This document shows positions 8,619-16,479 of a DNA stretch of 64,000 bases, one piece after another (the first letter of the stretch is position 1; every line of letters starts with the position of its first letter). A program made the translations under genes and the position numbers. The notes beneath the pieces were generated by a model, which did not search any database, was not told where the DNA came from, and was given only the letters and a program-made list of their open reading frames with translations. Source of the DNA: Sulfitobacter sp. S190 (GTDB lineage Bacteria > Pseudomonadota > Alphaproteobacteria > Rhodobacterales > Rhodobacteraceae); the NCBI RefSeq assembly GCF_025141935.1, contig NZ_CP081120.1, positions 1,798,001 to 1,862,000 of the forward strand. The letters are read 5' to 3'.

Positions 8619-10085
8619 ATGGAACAACTGACCTGGACCGGCGTTCTTGCCCCTCTCAACATGGTACTCGCACTTGTGGTCGCGGTCTGGCTGATCGCCT
8701 TTGTTGCGCAAGTCATCGCGAGCTTCGTCGCGGCATCGGGGGGCCGTGAGATCAACGCGGACGGCACGATGGCTGGCGAAACCGGGCTTGCGGGGCTGAT
8801 CGGCACTGTCGTGAGCTACAGTCTCTATGCCTTGATCGCCATACTGCTGGTGTATCTGATCGGCGGTATCTTTCTGGGAACATCGGCTGGCATCATTGGC
8901 GGTATGAGCCAGCAACTGTTGCCGGTCTGGGCCGCACTGCTTGGTCTTTTCATCGTCTCAATCACATTCAAACGCAAACTCGGCCTTTACGGAAAACTGT
9001 TCGACAGCACTGTGGGCATGATCGGTTTTGCGCTGGTCATGTTCTGGGTCTTCGCCGGGTTCTTCGGCGGCGTGCTCGATCTTGTCACGACGCATGACAC
9101 GCTCAGCCAGTTTTCGGGCATGAAAAACAAAGTCCCGGGCACCCCGCTCAATGGTGCCGAGGAAGGCGACTATGCTTGGTTCCTGCTGGGCGGCGACAAT
9201 CTGGCCCGCGACGTGTTCAGCAGGCTTTTTGCGGGGGCTTGGATCGTGGTTGTGATCGCGCCGATGGCCACGTTGTTTGCGTTCATGGTGGGGATAACAC
9301 TGGGATTGCCCGCGGGATATTACGGCGGCAGGCTGGATACGTTTCTGTCGTTTCTGGCCAACCTGATCCTCGCCTTCCCGGTCATCTTGCTGTTTTTCCT
9401 GTTGGTCACGCCCGAAATCGTGCTGACTGGCATTCCCAACTACATGGCCGCGGTTCTGTTTTTCTTCCCCATCGTTTTTGTCGGCGTGCTTTTGAATTCA
9501 CGCTATTACACCCAGCCGAGTTTTCGCACACCGCTGCTGATTGTGGTGCTGGGTGGCTTGGTCTGGGCCTATCTGTCGCTGATTTCGAACAAGGGCACGA
9601 TCGTCAACAACGACAGCTATACCATCCCGGGCCTGCCGCAGATCCTCGACTGGATCCCGATGCCGCCCGAGATCCTCGTGGTGTTTGTTTCGGTCGTCTT
9701 CGTAAATTCGCCGACCGTGTTCCGGATCGTCAGGGGCCTCGCGCTCGACATCAAGACGCGGGACTATGTCGCGGCGGCGCAAACCCGCGGCGAAGGTCCG
9801 TGGTACATCATGCTGTGGGAAATCCTGCCCAATGCGCGTGGTCCGCTGATCGTCGATTTCTGTCTGCGCATCGGCTATACGACGATCCTATTGGGCACCT
9901 TGGGATTTTTCGGTCTTGGGCTGGAATCGGAGAGCCCGGATTGGGGCACCACGATCAACGCCGGTCGTCGCCTTTTGTCGATATATCCGCATGCGGCGAT
10001 TGCGCCGGCGGTGTCACTGCTCACGCTGGTGCTGGGATTGAATTTGCTGGCCGATGGTCTGCGCGAGGAAAGTTTGCGCGACTAG
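8619..10085 (+). CDS. Dipeptide/oligopeptide-type ABC transporter permease with N-terminal extension (DppC/OppC family)
   Basis: The second permease is 488 residues, well above the roughly 300 usual for DppC. The first 115 or so residues form three extra hydrophobic segments with no counterpart in standard DppC. The family core begins near KLGLYGKLFDSTVGM, includes the signature GGDNLARDVFSRLFAGA around residues 191-207, and ends with the coupling loop DYVAAAQTRGEGPWYIMLWEILPNARGP near residue 395. There is also extra sequence with two hydrophobic stretches between core segments, around residues 270-350. It is likely the partner of the preceding permease. Confidence 0.88.
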   Translation: MEQLTWTGVLAPLNMVLALVVAVWLIAFVAQVIASFVAASGGREINADGTMAGETGLAGLIGTVVSYSLYALIAILLVYLIGGIFLGTSAGIIGGMSQQLLPVWAALLGLFIVSITFKRKLGLYGKLFDSTVGMIGFALVMFWVFAGFFGGVLDLVTTHDTLSQFSGMKNKVPGTPLNGAEEGDYAWFLLGGDNLARDVFSRLFAGAWIVVVIAPMATLFAFMVGITLGLPAGYYGGRLDTFLSFLANLILAFPVILLFFLLVTPEIVLTGIPNYMAAVLFFFPIVFVGVLLNSRYYTQPSFRTPLLIVVLGGLVWAYLSLISNKGTIVNNDSYTIPGLPQILDWIPMPPEILVVFVSVVFVNSPTVFRIVRGLALDIKTRDYVAAAQTRGEGPWYIMLWEILPNARGPLIVDFCLRIGYTTILLGTLGFFGLGLESESPDWGTTINAGRRLLSIYPHAAIAPAVSLLTLVLGLNLLADGLREESLRD

Positions 10086-10097
10086 GAACATCCCGGA

Positions 10098-10147
10098 CCG
10101 AGGGGCCAGCCCCTCGGGCTCCCCGGAGTATTTACGGCCAAGAAAGA
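10098..10147 (+). repeat. Intergenic stem-loop element, copy 1
   Basis: An 8-bp stem (CCGAGGGG 10098-10105, CCCCTCGG 10110-10117) is followed by a tail at 10121-10147 that begins CCCCGGAGTATTTACGG and ends CCAAGAAAGA. A second copy in opposite orientation lies at 20455-20496 after another gene. As I recall, stem-loops with a CCCCGGAGT-T-rich tail are common between genes of Rhodobacteraceae. It sits between the second permease and the ATPase gene and may act as an attenuator. Confidence 0.55.
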
Positions 10148-10167
10148 TAGACGTTGGGAGACGAGAT

Positions 10168-12261
10168 ATGGATACGCAGAGCTATGACGGGCCGATCCTT
10201 GAAATCGACAAGCTTTCGATTTCGTTTTTCACGCGGTTGCGGGAAATTCCGGCGGTCATGGATTTTTCCGTCGCTGTAAAACCCGGAGAAGCCGTTGGTT
10301 TGGTTGGCGAGTCCGGTTGCGGGAAATCGACCGTCGCCTTAGGTGTAATGCAGGATCTTGGCAAGAACGGACGGATTGTCGGCGGCTCGATCAAGTTCAA
10401 GGGACGCGATCTGGGCGAGATGAGCGATGATGAGTTGCGTGATATTCGCGGGTCGGAGATCGCCATGATTTATCAGGAGCCCATGGCATCGCTGAACCCC
10501 GCGATGAAAATCGGACGCCAGTTGATGGAGGTGCCGATGATACATGCGGGGATGTCCCAGAAGGATGCCCACGCCCGTGCCCTTCAGGTTGTGACGGATG
10601 TGAAGCTGCCCGATCCTGCCCGCATACTCGAAGCCTATCCACACCAGTTGTCCGGCGGACAGCAACAGCGCATCGTGATCGCGATGGCGTTGATGAGCGA
10701 GCCGAGCCTGCTGATCCTTGATGAGCCGACGACCGCGTTGGACGTGACGGTAGAGGCCGCAGTCGTGGAACTGGTCAAGGATCTGGGCAAGAAATACGGC
10801 ACTTCGATGCTTTTCATTTCCCACAACCTCGGCCTCGTACTTGAGACCTGCGACCGCATTTGCGTCATGTATTCGGGCGAGGCCGTCGAGCGTGGCAGCA
10901 TCGAGGATGTGTTCGACGAGATGCAGCATCCCTATACGCAGGCTTTATTCCGGTCGATCCCCCTGCCCGGCGCAGACAAGAACGCGCGTCCGCTGGTCGC
11001 TATTCCCGGCAATTTCCCATTGCCGCACGAACGTCCCGAAGGATGTAACTTCGGCCCGAGATGTGACTATTTCGAGGCCGGGCGGTGCGACGCTGGTGCG
11101 ATCGAGATGCGCGATGTGCCGGGCAACGAGCGTCACGCCACGCGCTGCGTCAAGTTTGACGAGATTGACTGGGCGGCTCCGCCACAAGTCGCGCAAGTCA
11201 AGACCAAGGGCGAGGTCGGTGACGTTGTCCTGAAAATGGATAAATTGAAGAAATACTATCAGGTGGCCGCAAACGCGATGTTCGGAGGCGGCGACACCAA
11301 GGTCGTCAAAGCCAACGAAGAGCTTTCGTTCGAGGCACGCGAAAGCGAAACCCTTGCTATTGTGGGCGAGTCCGGTTGCGGGAAGTCCACATTCGCCAAG
11401 GTGTTGATGGGGCTGGAGACGGCGACCGAAGGCCAAATCCTGCTGGACAATCAGAACATCGGCGATGTTCCGATCGAAAACAGGTCGACCAAGAACGTGG
11501 CGGATGTGCAGATGGTGTTCCAGAACCCGTTCGACACTTTGAACCCGTCGATGACAGTGGGCCGTCAGATCATCCGGGCGCTCGAGATTTTCAAGATCGG
11601 GAAGAACGAGGCGGAACGTCGTACGCGGATGCTCGAACTGCTCGATCTGGTCAAGCTGCCGCGCGAATTCGCCGATCGGATGCCACGCCAGCTTTCGGGC
11701 GGGCAAAAGCAGCGTGTGGGCATCGCCCGTGCGTTCGCGGGCGATGCGCGGATCGTTGTCGCCGATGAGCCGGTGTCCGCCCTCGATGTATCCGTGCAGG
11801 CCGCTGTCACCGACCTGCTGATGGAAATCCAGCGAAAGCAGAAAACGACGCTGCTGTTTATCAGCCATGACCTGTCGATCGTGCGGTATCTGTCGGACCG
11901 GGTCATGGTGATGTATCTGGGTCACGTGGTTGAGCTCGGGACGACCGATCAGGTCTTCTCTCCGCCCTACCACCCCTACACCGAAGCGTTGCTGTCGGCC
12001 GTGCCGATCGCGGACACGCGCGTGAAGAAAAAGCATATTGTGCTGGAGGGTGACATTCCGTCGGCGATGTCACCGCCGCCCGGCTGCCCGTTCCAGACAC
12101 GTTGCCGGTGGAAGTCGCAGGTGCCGGGCAACAAGTGTGAAACCGATGTGCCACCTATTAAACGGGTGGCGGACGGGCATCAGATCAAATGCCACCTGAG
12201 CGATGACAAGCTGGACGGTATGGAGCCGGTTATTGAAGTCGGAAATGTTGCCGCCGAATAA
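10168..12261 (+). CDS. Fused double ATPase subunit of peptide-type ABC importer (DppD-DppF fusion)
   Basis: This 697-residue protein carries two complete ABC domains in tandem. Domain 1 has Walker A GESGCGKST near residues 49-57, signature LSGGQQQR near 160 and Walker B LLILDEPTTALD. Domain 2 repeats this with GESGCGKST near residue 400, LSGGQKQR near 510 and VVADEPVSALD. Each is followed by the oligopeptide-type C-terminal extension with cysteines (CNFGPRCDYFEAGRC and CPFQTRCRWKSQVPGNKC), which in relatives can bind an FeS cluster. I place the start at ATG 10168; the open frame continues upstream without a good site. No substrate-binding protein gene follows. Confidence 0.93.
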   Translation: MDTQSYDGPILEIDKLSISFFTRLREIPAVMDFSVAVKPGEAVGLVGESGCGKSTVALGVMQDLGKNGRIVGGSIKFKGRDLGEMSDDELRDIRGSEIAMIYQEPMASLNPAMKIGRQLMEVPMIHAGMSQKDAHARALQVVTDVKLPDPARILEAYPHQLSGGQQQRIVIAMALMSEPSLLILDEPTTALDVTVEAAVVELVKDLGKKYGTSMLFISHNLGLVLETCDRICVMYSGEAVERGSIEDVFDEMQHPYTQALFRSIPLPGADKNARPLVAIPGNFPLPHERPEGCNFGPRCDYFEAGRCDAGAIEMRDVPGNERHATRCVKFDEIDWAAPPQVAQVKTKGEVGDVVLKMDKLKKYYQVAANAMFGGGDTKVVKANEELSFEARESETLAIVGESGCGKSTFAKVLMGLETATEGQILLDNQNIGDVPIENRSTKNVADVQMVFQNPFDTLNPSMTVGRQIIRALEIFKIGKNEAERRTRMLELLDLVKLPREFADRMPRQLSGGQKQRVGIARAFAGDARIVVADEPVSALDVSVQAAVTDLLMEIQRKQKTTLLFISHDLSIVRYLSDRVMVMYLGHVVELGTTDQVFSPPYHPYTEALLSAVPIADTRVKKKHIVLEGDIPSAMSPPPGCPFQTRCRWKSQVPGNKCETDVPPIKRVADGHQIKCHLSDDKLDGMEPVIEVGNVAAE

Positions 12262-12324
12262 ACAGGTTGAACTGTTTGTGGTGCAGCCTGGATGGGCTGT
12301 CCCGCGGTTCACACGATCACTGCC

Positions 12325-12738
12325 TCAGAAGAGAGGCAATTCGATGAGTGCGGCGCCGATGACGGCGGGAAAATAGGCGGCCGCGCCGAAGAAGAATCCG
12401 GGGTACCGGTTGCGCAGCGGACAGGCCGCAATCGCCAGCACCGGACCCGCGACAAGCGCCAGAACAGCAGGCAGGCGGATCATTTCGTTATAGTCGAAAC
12501 CGGGCCCCCACGGCAGCGCCGGGTTCTCCAGCCCCCCCGCAATCAGACCGGCGATCATGCCGAGGACCAACCCCAGCAGGATCGGTTTGAGATTGCCACG
12601 CGCAGTGGGCACTTCATGCGTGACGGGAGAGCTGAACATCGCCGTTGCCAGACCTTCGCCAGTGGCCATCGGGGCACGGCTGTTGGATGTCCGGTTGTTG
12701 ATCCGCGCAATGCGGTCGTTGAAGATATCTCGGCTCAC
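12325..12738 (-). CDS. Uncharacterised membrane protein
   Basis: I do not recognise this family. The favoured start is GTG 12738, preceded by GGGAG at a normal distance, giving 137 residues; an in-frame TTG at 12780 would add 14. The first 50 residues are polar. Three hydrophobic segments follow, around PILLGLVLGMIAGLIAGG, LPAVLALVAGPVLAIAA and GFFFGAAAYFPAVIGAALIELPLF. It is convergent with the ATPase gene 63 nt away and has no evident functional link to it. No catalytic residues can be proposed. Confidence 0.6.
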   Translation of the reverse strand: MSRDIFNDRIARINNRTSNSRAPMATGEGLATAMFSSPVTHEVPTARGNLKPILLGLVLGMIAGLIAGGLENPALPWGPGFDYNEMIRLPAVLALVAGPVLAIAACPLRNRYPGFFFGAAAYFPAVIGAALIELPLF

Positions 12739-12894
12739 GCTTGGTCTCCCAGTGTTCGATGGAGACAATATCGGTGTCAATTCAGGCTGAAGTTGGGCAT
12801 TGTTGCGCTACCGGCAGGGCATTCCCGTGATCCGAGCATGGTTAACGCCACGTCACTTGCCGTAACTGAGGTGAGATCGTATGCCATTGCCCGG

Positions 12895-13494
12895 CTATTT
12901 GCCCGCAATAATGCGAACGTAATTTTTCGTTTCACGGTACGGCGGGATGCCCCCGTATTTTTTGACCGCACCTGGCCCGGCGTTGTAAGCGGCAAGCGCC
13001 AGCCGCCAGCTGCCAAAGGTCTTGTACTGTTGGCTAAGATAGCGTGCGCCACCTTCCAGATTTTGTTCGGGGTCGCGCGGATTGACCCGCAAGACCGCGG
13101 CCGTGCCGGGCATGAGCTGTGCCAGACCGATCGCACCTGCGTGGCTGACCGCCTTGGAGTTCCAGCCGCTTTCCTGCTGCACAAGCCGCAAGAACAGATC
13201 TTCGGGGATGCCGTGCTTGCGTGCAGCCGCGCGTGCGACATTCAGATACGGTCCGCGGTACCGTCCACGCCATTTCTTGACAGGTGCTTCATCGGCGCCC
13301 CATTTGGAGGGGGTCACAACCTTTGGCGGCTGCAGGCGCGCCGAACTGTGGTATTGCTTTGACGCGCGGCTATCGAGCAGTTTTTTCTGGCTTGAAAACA
13401 GCTTGTTGCGGCTCTTGGACGAGAAGATGTCAGCTTGGGCAGGCGCGCCTGCCGCAAGGGCCAGAATGACCATACTTACCATTGCTCTGCGCAT
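12895..13494 (-). CDS. Secreted lytic transglycosylase (SLT domain)
   Basis: This 199-residue protein has an N-terminal signal peptide ([15 protein letters not shown]) and a C-terminal soluble-lytic-transglycosylase domain. The domain starts near residue 80 with [29 protein letters not shown], where the glutamate of QQES is the expected catalytic acid. [16 protein letters not shown] and [29 protein letters not shown] complete the family pattern. It should cleave peptidoglycan glycan strands in the periplasm with formation of 1,6-anhydro ends. A perfect 6-bp inverted repeat lies 18-35 nt upstream of its start. Confidence 0.9.
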   Translation of the reverse strand: MRRAMVSMVILALAAGAPAQADIFSSKSRNKLFSSQKKLLDSRASKQYHSSARLQPPKVVTPSKWGADEAPVKKWRGRYRGPYLNVARAAARKHGIPEDLFLRLVQQESGWNSKAVSHAGAIGLAQLMPGTAAVLRVNPRDPEQNLEGGARYLSQQYKTFGSWRLALAAYNAGPGAVKKYGGIPPYRETKNYVRIIAGK

Positions 13495-13511
13495 GATGTC
13501 CTTGCCCGCTG

Positions 13512-13529
13512 GTTCCGGTTTTGCGGAAC
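13512..13529. promoter_or_regulatory. Inverted repeat upstream of the lytic transglycosylase gene
   Basis: GTTCCG and CGGAAC are exact reverse complements with a 6-nt spacer. The site is 18 nt upstream of the transglycosylase start codon, which suits a repressor site or a short mRNA hairpin near the ribosome-binding site. Confidence 0.3.
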
Positions 13530-13700
13530 TATATCAGACACAGCGGACCTGACTATCCCGAATGTCCAGTTTCCCCCCCGCCGTGGCAGTTAGGGCAATA
13601 AACATCCTGTTATCCGGCAATGGAGCAGGTATAACGTGGCGATGCGCCGCAGCGGATTCGGCGCCGACATCATGAACGACAGACGCACAAGGAGAGCAGC

Positions 13701-14228
13701 ATGGCCGGCTCAGTGAACAAAGTGATCCTCATCGGCAATTTGGGGCGTGACCCTGAAGTGCGCAGCTTTCAAAATGGTGGCAAGGTCTGCAACCTGCGCA
13801 TCGCGACCTCCGAGACGTGGAAAGACCGCAACACCGGCGAACGCAAGGAAAAGACCGAGTGGCACTCCGTTGCCATTTTTCAGGAAGGCCTTGTCCGGAT
13901 TGCGGAGCAGTACCTGCGCAAAGGCAGCAAAGTGTATATCGAAGGCCAGTTGCAGACCCGCAAGTGGCAGGATCAATCCGGTGCAGACCGCTATTCCACC
14001 GAAGTTGTGCTTCAGGGGTACGGTGGTACGCTGACGATGCTCGACGGGCGTGATGGCCAAAGCGGCGGCGGTGGCGGCGGCTACGGTGGTGGCCAGGGCG
14101 GTGGTTACGATGACCGCGGTGCCGGTGGTGGCTACGATTCGGGTGGTGACTACGGCGGCGGTCAATCGTCGGGTGGCAACCAGGGTGGCGGCGGATCGCG
14201 CGATCTGGATGACGAAATTCCGTTCTGA
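13701..14228 (+). CDS. ssb: Single-stranded DNA-binding protein
   Basis: This is the 175-residue SSB with an N-terminal OB fold covering about residues 1-115 (from [17 protein letters not shown] through [12 protein letters not shown]), a glycine-rich flexible linker, and the acidic tip DDEIPF that recruits partner proteins. A strong AAGGAG site precedes ATG 13701. It coats single-stranded DNA during replication, repair and recombination. No clear alphaproteobacterial SOS box (GTTC-N7-GTTC) was seen by eye in the 206-nt upstream gap. Confidence 0.97.
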   Translation: MAGSVNKVILIGNLGRDPEVRSFQNGGKVCNLRIATSETWKDRNTGERKEKTEWHSVAIFQEGLVRIAEQYLRKGSKVYIEGQLQTRKWQDQSGADRYSTEVVLQGYGGTLTMLDGRDGQSGGGGGGYGGGQGGGYDDRGAGGGYDSGGDYGGGQSSGGNQGGGGSRDLDDEIPF

Positions 14229-14240
14229 TCGCCAATCCGC

Positions 14241-14564
14241 GTGACGTTATCCGGCAATGTGCCCGAACTAAAAGTGTTGATGGTTGTTTTTGCGACCATC
14301 ATTTTCGCTTATCTGGTCGTCTATCCGCGGATGGAGCCGAAGAGTTTCAGGCGCATGATGCATTATGATCTGGTTCTGTCGGCCCTGCTTATGGTGGCCG
14401 TGGGCAGCGTCTATTTCGGGCAAGGCATCGCATTTTCGCTGATCTTCATTCAGGCCCCGTGGTGGGTGTTTACGCTGGTCGCCGCGCTCCTGATCGAGCT
14501 GCCGTTCTGTTTGATGTTTTGCAAAAAACACGGGCTGTCACCGGAAGATATGAACGAAGACTAG
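14241..14564 (+). CDS. Small uncharacterised membrane protein
   Basis: This 107-residue protein starts at GTG 14241, 12 nt after ssb. It has three predicted membrane segments: VLMVVFATIIFAYLVVY, LVLSALLMVAVGSVYFG and WWVFTLVAALLIELPFCLMF. The C-terminus is short and acidic. I do not recognise a named family. Its TAG stop overlaps the TAG stop of aroB on the other strand within the tetramer CTAG. Confidence 0.65.
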   Translation: MTLSGNVPELKVLMVVFATIIFAYLVVYPRMEPKSFRRMMHYDLVLSALLMVAVGSVYFGQGIAFSLIFIQAPWWVFTLVAALLIELPFCLMFCKKHGLSPEDMNED

Positions 14565-15667
14565 CCGCGGGCGCTTTGCAATACGTCTTTCACCACATCG
14601 CGCGGCACATCTGACGTAATGAATGCCTGCCCGATCCCACGGGCAAGGATGAAGCGCAGCTGACCGTCGACGACTTTCTTGTCCTGCCCCATGAGGCCCA
14701 CAAGCGCCTCGTCATCGGGAAGTGGGCCGTCGATGTCGGATAGATCCACCTTCATGCCCATGTCACGCAGATGCGCACGCACGCGACTGGGCTCCTCCTG
14801 CGGGCAAAGCCCCAACCGCATCGACACCTCGAATGCCAATGCACAACCGATTGCGACACCCTCCCCGTGCAGCAAACGGTCCGAGTAGCCGGTGGCCGCT
14901 TCGAGCGCATGACAGAACGTGTGTCCGAGGTTCAAGAGCGCACGGTCGCCCTGCTCTGTTTCGTCACGCATGACGATGTCCGCCTTCATCTGGACCGACC
15001 GTCTGACCGCAGCGACACGGGCCGCCATGTCTCCGGCCGCCAAAGCGGGGCCCATCTCTTCGAGCCAGTCGAAAAAATCGACGTCTCCCAGAAGGCCGTA
15101 TTTCACGACCTCCCCGTAGCCCGCGAGAAAATCGCGCGGCTTCAATGTACCCAAAAGGGCGGTATCGGCCAAAACCATCGCGGGCTGGTGGAACGCGCCG
15201 ACGAGGTTCTTGCCGTGGCTTGTGTTGATCCCTGTCTTGCCGCCAACCGAACTGTCGACCTGCGCCAGCAAAGATGTGGGGATTTGCACGAACCGGACAC
15301 CGCGGCGCAGGATCGCAGCTGCAAACCCGACCAGATCGCCGATCACGCCACCGCCAAAGGCAATGACTACATCGCCCCGCTCGACCCGTTGGTCCAGCAA
15401 CCACTCGACACTGCGGGTCAGTTCGCTCCAGCATTTTGTCGCCTCTCCGGCGGGCAGGCTCAGGGCCTGCATCTCGATCCCCGCCGCGGCGAGGCCCGCG
15501 CGCAAACGATCCAGATGGAGGCCCGCGACGGTTTCGTCGCTGATCACGGTCACGCGCTTGCGGCGCAGCAACGGCGCGATGTACTCCCCCGCCTCGTCCA
15601 GCAAATCAGGACCAATGTGGATGTCATAGGCACGGCCCGGCAGGCCCACATGCACCTTTTCACGCAT
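14561..15667 (-). CDS. aroB: 3-dehydroquinate synthase
   Basis: This enzyme converts DAHP to 3-dehydroquinate in the shikimate pathway using NAD and a divalent metal. The 368-residue protein shows FGGGVIGDLVGFAAAILRRG (NAD binding), PTSLLAQVDSSVGGKTGIN, and the metal-binding histidines in LNLGHTFCHALE and LLHGEGVAIG. ATG 15667 is the family-typical start; the frame extends upstream into aroK. The coding regions overlap by 8 nt, which indicates translational coupling with aroK. Confidence 0.96.
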   Translation of the reverse strand: MREKVHVGLPGRAYDIHIGPDLLDEAGEYIAPLLRRKRVTVISDETVAGLHLDRLRAGLAAAGIEMQALSLPAGEATKCWSELTRSVEWLLDQRVERGDVVIAFGGGVIGDLVGFAAAILRRGVRFVQIPTSLLAQVDSSVGGKTGINTSHGKNLVGAFHQPAMVLADTALLGTLKPRDFLAGYGEVVKYGLLGDVDFFDWLEEMGPALAAGDMAARVAAVRRSVQMKADIVMRDETEQGDRALLNLGHTFCHALEAATGYSDRLLHGEGVAIGCALAFEVSMRLGLCPQEEPSRVRAHLRDMGMKVDLSDIDGPLPDDEALVGLMGQDKKVVDGQLRFILARGIGQAFITSDVPRDVVKDVLQSARG

Positions 15668-16244
15668 CGTTTCTCTCCAACACATCGGCACGGGTGAGCA
15701 AAACATCAATGACACGGTCCGCCATCGCTTCGATCGACGTGTCGGGCACGCAGCGCACAGACAGATCGGAAAGCGCATAGATCGGTGTCCGCGTTTCATA
15801 AATTTCCGTCAACGTGGCCAACGGATCAGCCGTGCGTAGCAAGGGGCGCGTATCGCGATGTTTCACCCTGCTCCAAAGCAGCGACAGATCCGCATCCAAC
15901 CAGAGTGCCACGCCCTGCCGTGTAATATTTTCGCGGTTCACCTGAGACAAATACGCGCCGCCTCCGGTGGACAGAATACCCGCCTGCGTTTCCAGAAGCC
16001 GCTTGATGATTTCGGTTTCGCGGGCGCGGAAAAACGGCTCCCCGTCGCGTTCGAAAATCTCGGGCACGGTCTGATTGGCGGCCGCTTCGATTTCCGCGTC
16101 ACTGTCGAGGAATGGAACGCCCAGCTTGGCGGCAACAGCGCGTCCGACGGCGGTCTTGCCAGCACCCATCATCCCCACCAGGGCGACCGTCTTTTTCAGA
16201 CGGAATCGGGAGGCATCGGCCATGGTTTGCTCAATTTCGCTCAT
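15660..16244 (-). CDS. aroK: Shikimate kinase
   Basis: This kinase phosphorylates shikimate at the 3-position. The 194-residue protein has the P-loop GMMGAGKTAVGRAVA near residues 24-38, the substrate residues in DSDAEIE, the ILSTGGGAYL loop, and the lid RVKHRDTRPLL with its arginines. It is directly upstream of aroB and overlaps it by 8 nt. On the opposite side a small plus-strand gene diverges after 81 nt, so a bidirectional promoter lies between. Confidence 0.95.
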   Translation of the reverse strand: MSEIEQTMADASRFRLKKTVALVGMMGAGKTAVGRAVAAKLGVPFLDSDAEIEAAANQTVPEIFERDGEPFFRARETEIIKRLLETQAGILSTGGGAYLSQVNRENITRQGVALWLDADLSLLWSRVKHRDTRPLLRTADPLATLTEIYETRTPIYALSDLSVRCVPDTSIEAMADRVIDVLLTRADVLERNDA

Positions 16245-16325
16245 TTGTTCCTGAATGACGTGATCTTACCGAAAAGGCCATATATAGTTTGTGCAAAATA
16301 ACGACAAACCAGGCAGGCATACACT

Positions 16326-16475
16326 ATGGGAAGACTATTCAAGCTTTTGGTAATCCTTGTGATTCTCGGATTTATCGGGCTTGTGGGCTATGCATATATC
16401 GGCCCGTTCCTTGGCGCCGACTTTGCGGCCCCGCAGATCGAGATGCGCGAAGCTGTTACATTGCAGGAGCAGTAG
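16326..16475 (+). CDS. 49-residue membrane-anchored peptide
   Basis: This short frame begins at ATG 16326 with MGRLFKLLVILVILGFIGLVG, a positively charged start and one hydrophobic helix of about 18 residues, followed by AYIGPFLGADFAAPQ and an acidic tail ending in LQEQ. Its stop at 16475 is 4 nt before the start of the next exported protein gene, whose ribosome-binding site AGGAG lies inside the end of this frame. That arrangement supports a real translated gene. No function can be assigned. Confidence 0.6.
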   Translation: MGRLFKLLVILVILGFIGLVGYAYIGPFLGADFAAPQIEMREAVTLQEQ

Positions 16476-16479
16476 GTCC

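Noticed and set aside
7444..8631. 395-codon plus frame overlapping the first permease gene
   Set aside because: The 348-residue permease frame has membrane segments and a ribosome-compatible start; the other is basic and soluble with no pattern.
12292..13362. 356-codon plus frame across the membrane protein and transglycosylase genes
   Set aside because: It crosses two convincing minus-strand genes and an intergenic gap, and has no recognisable features.
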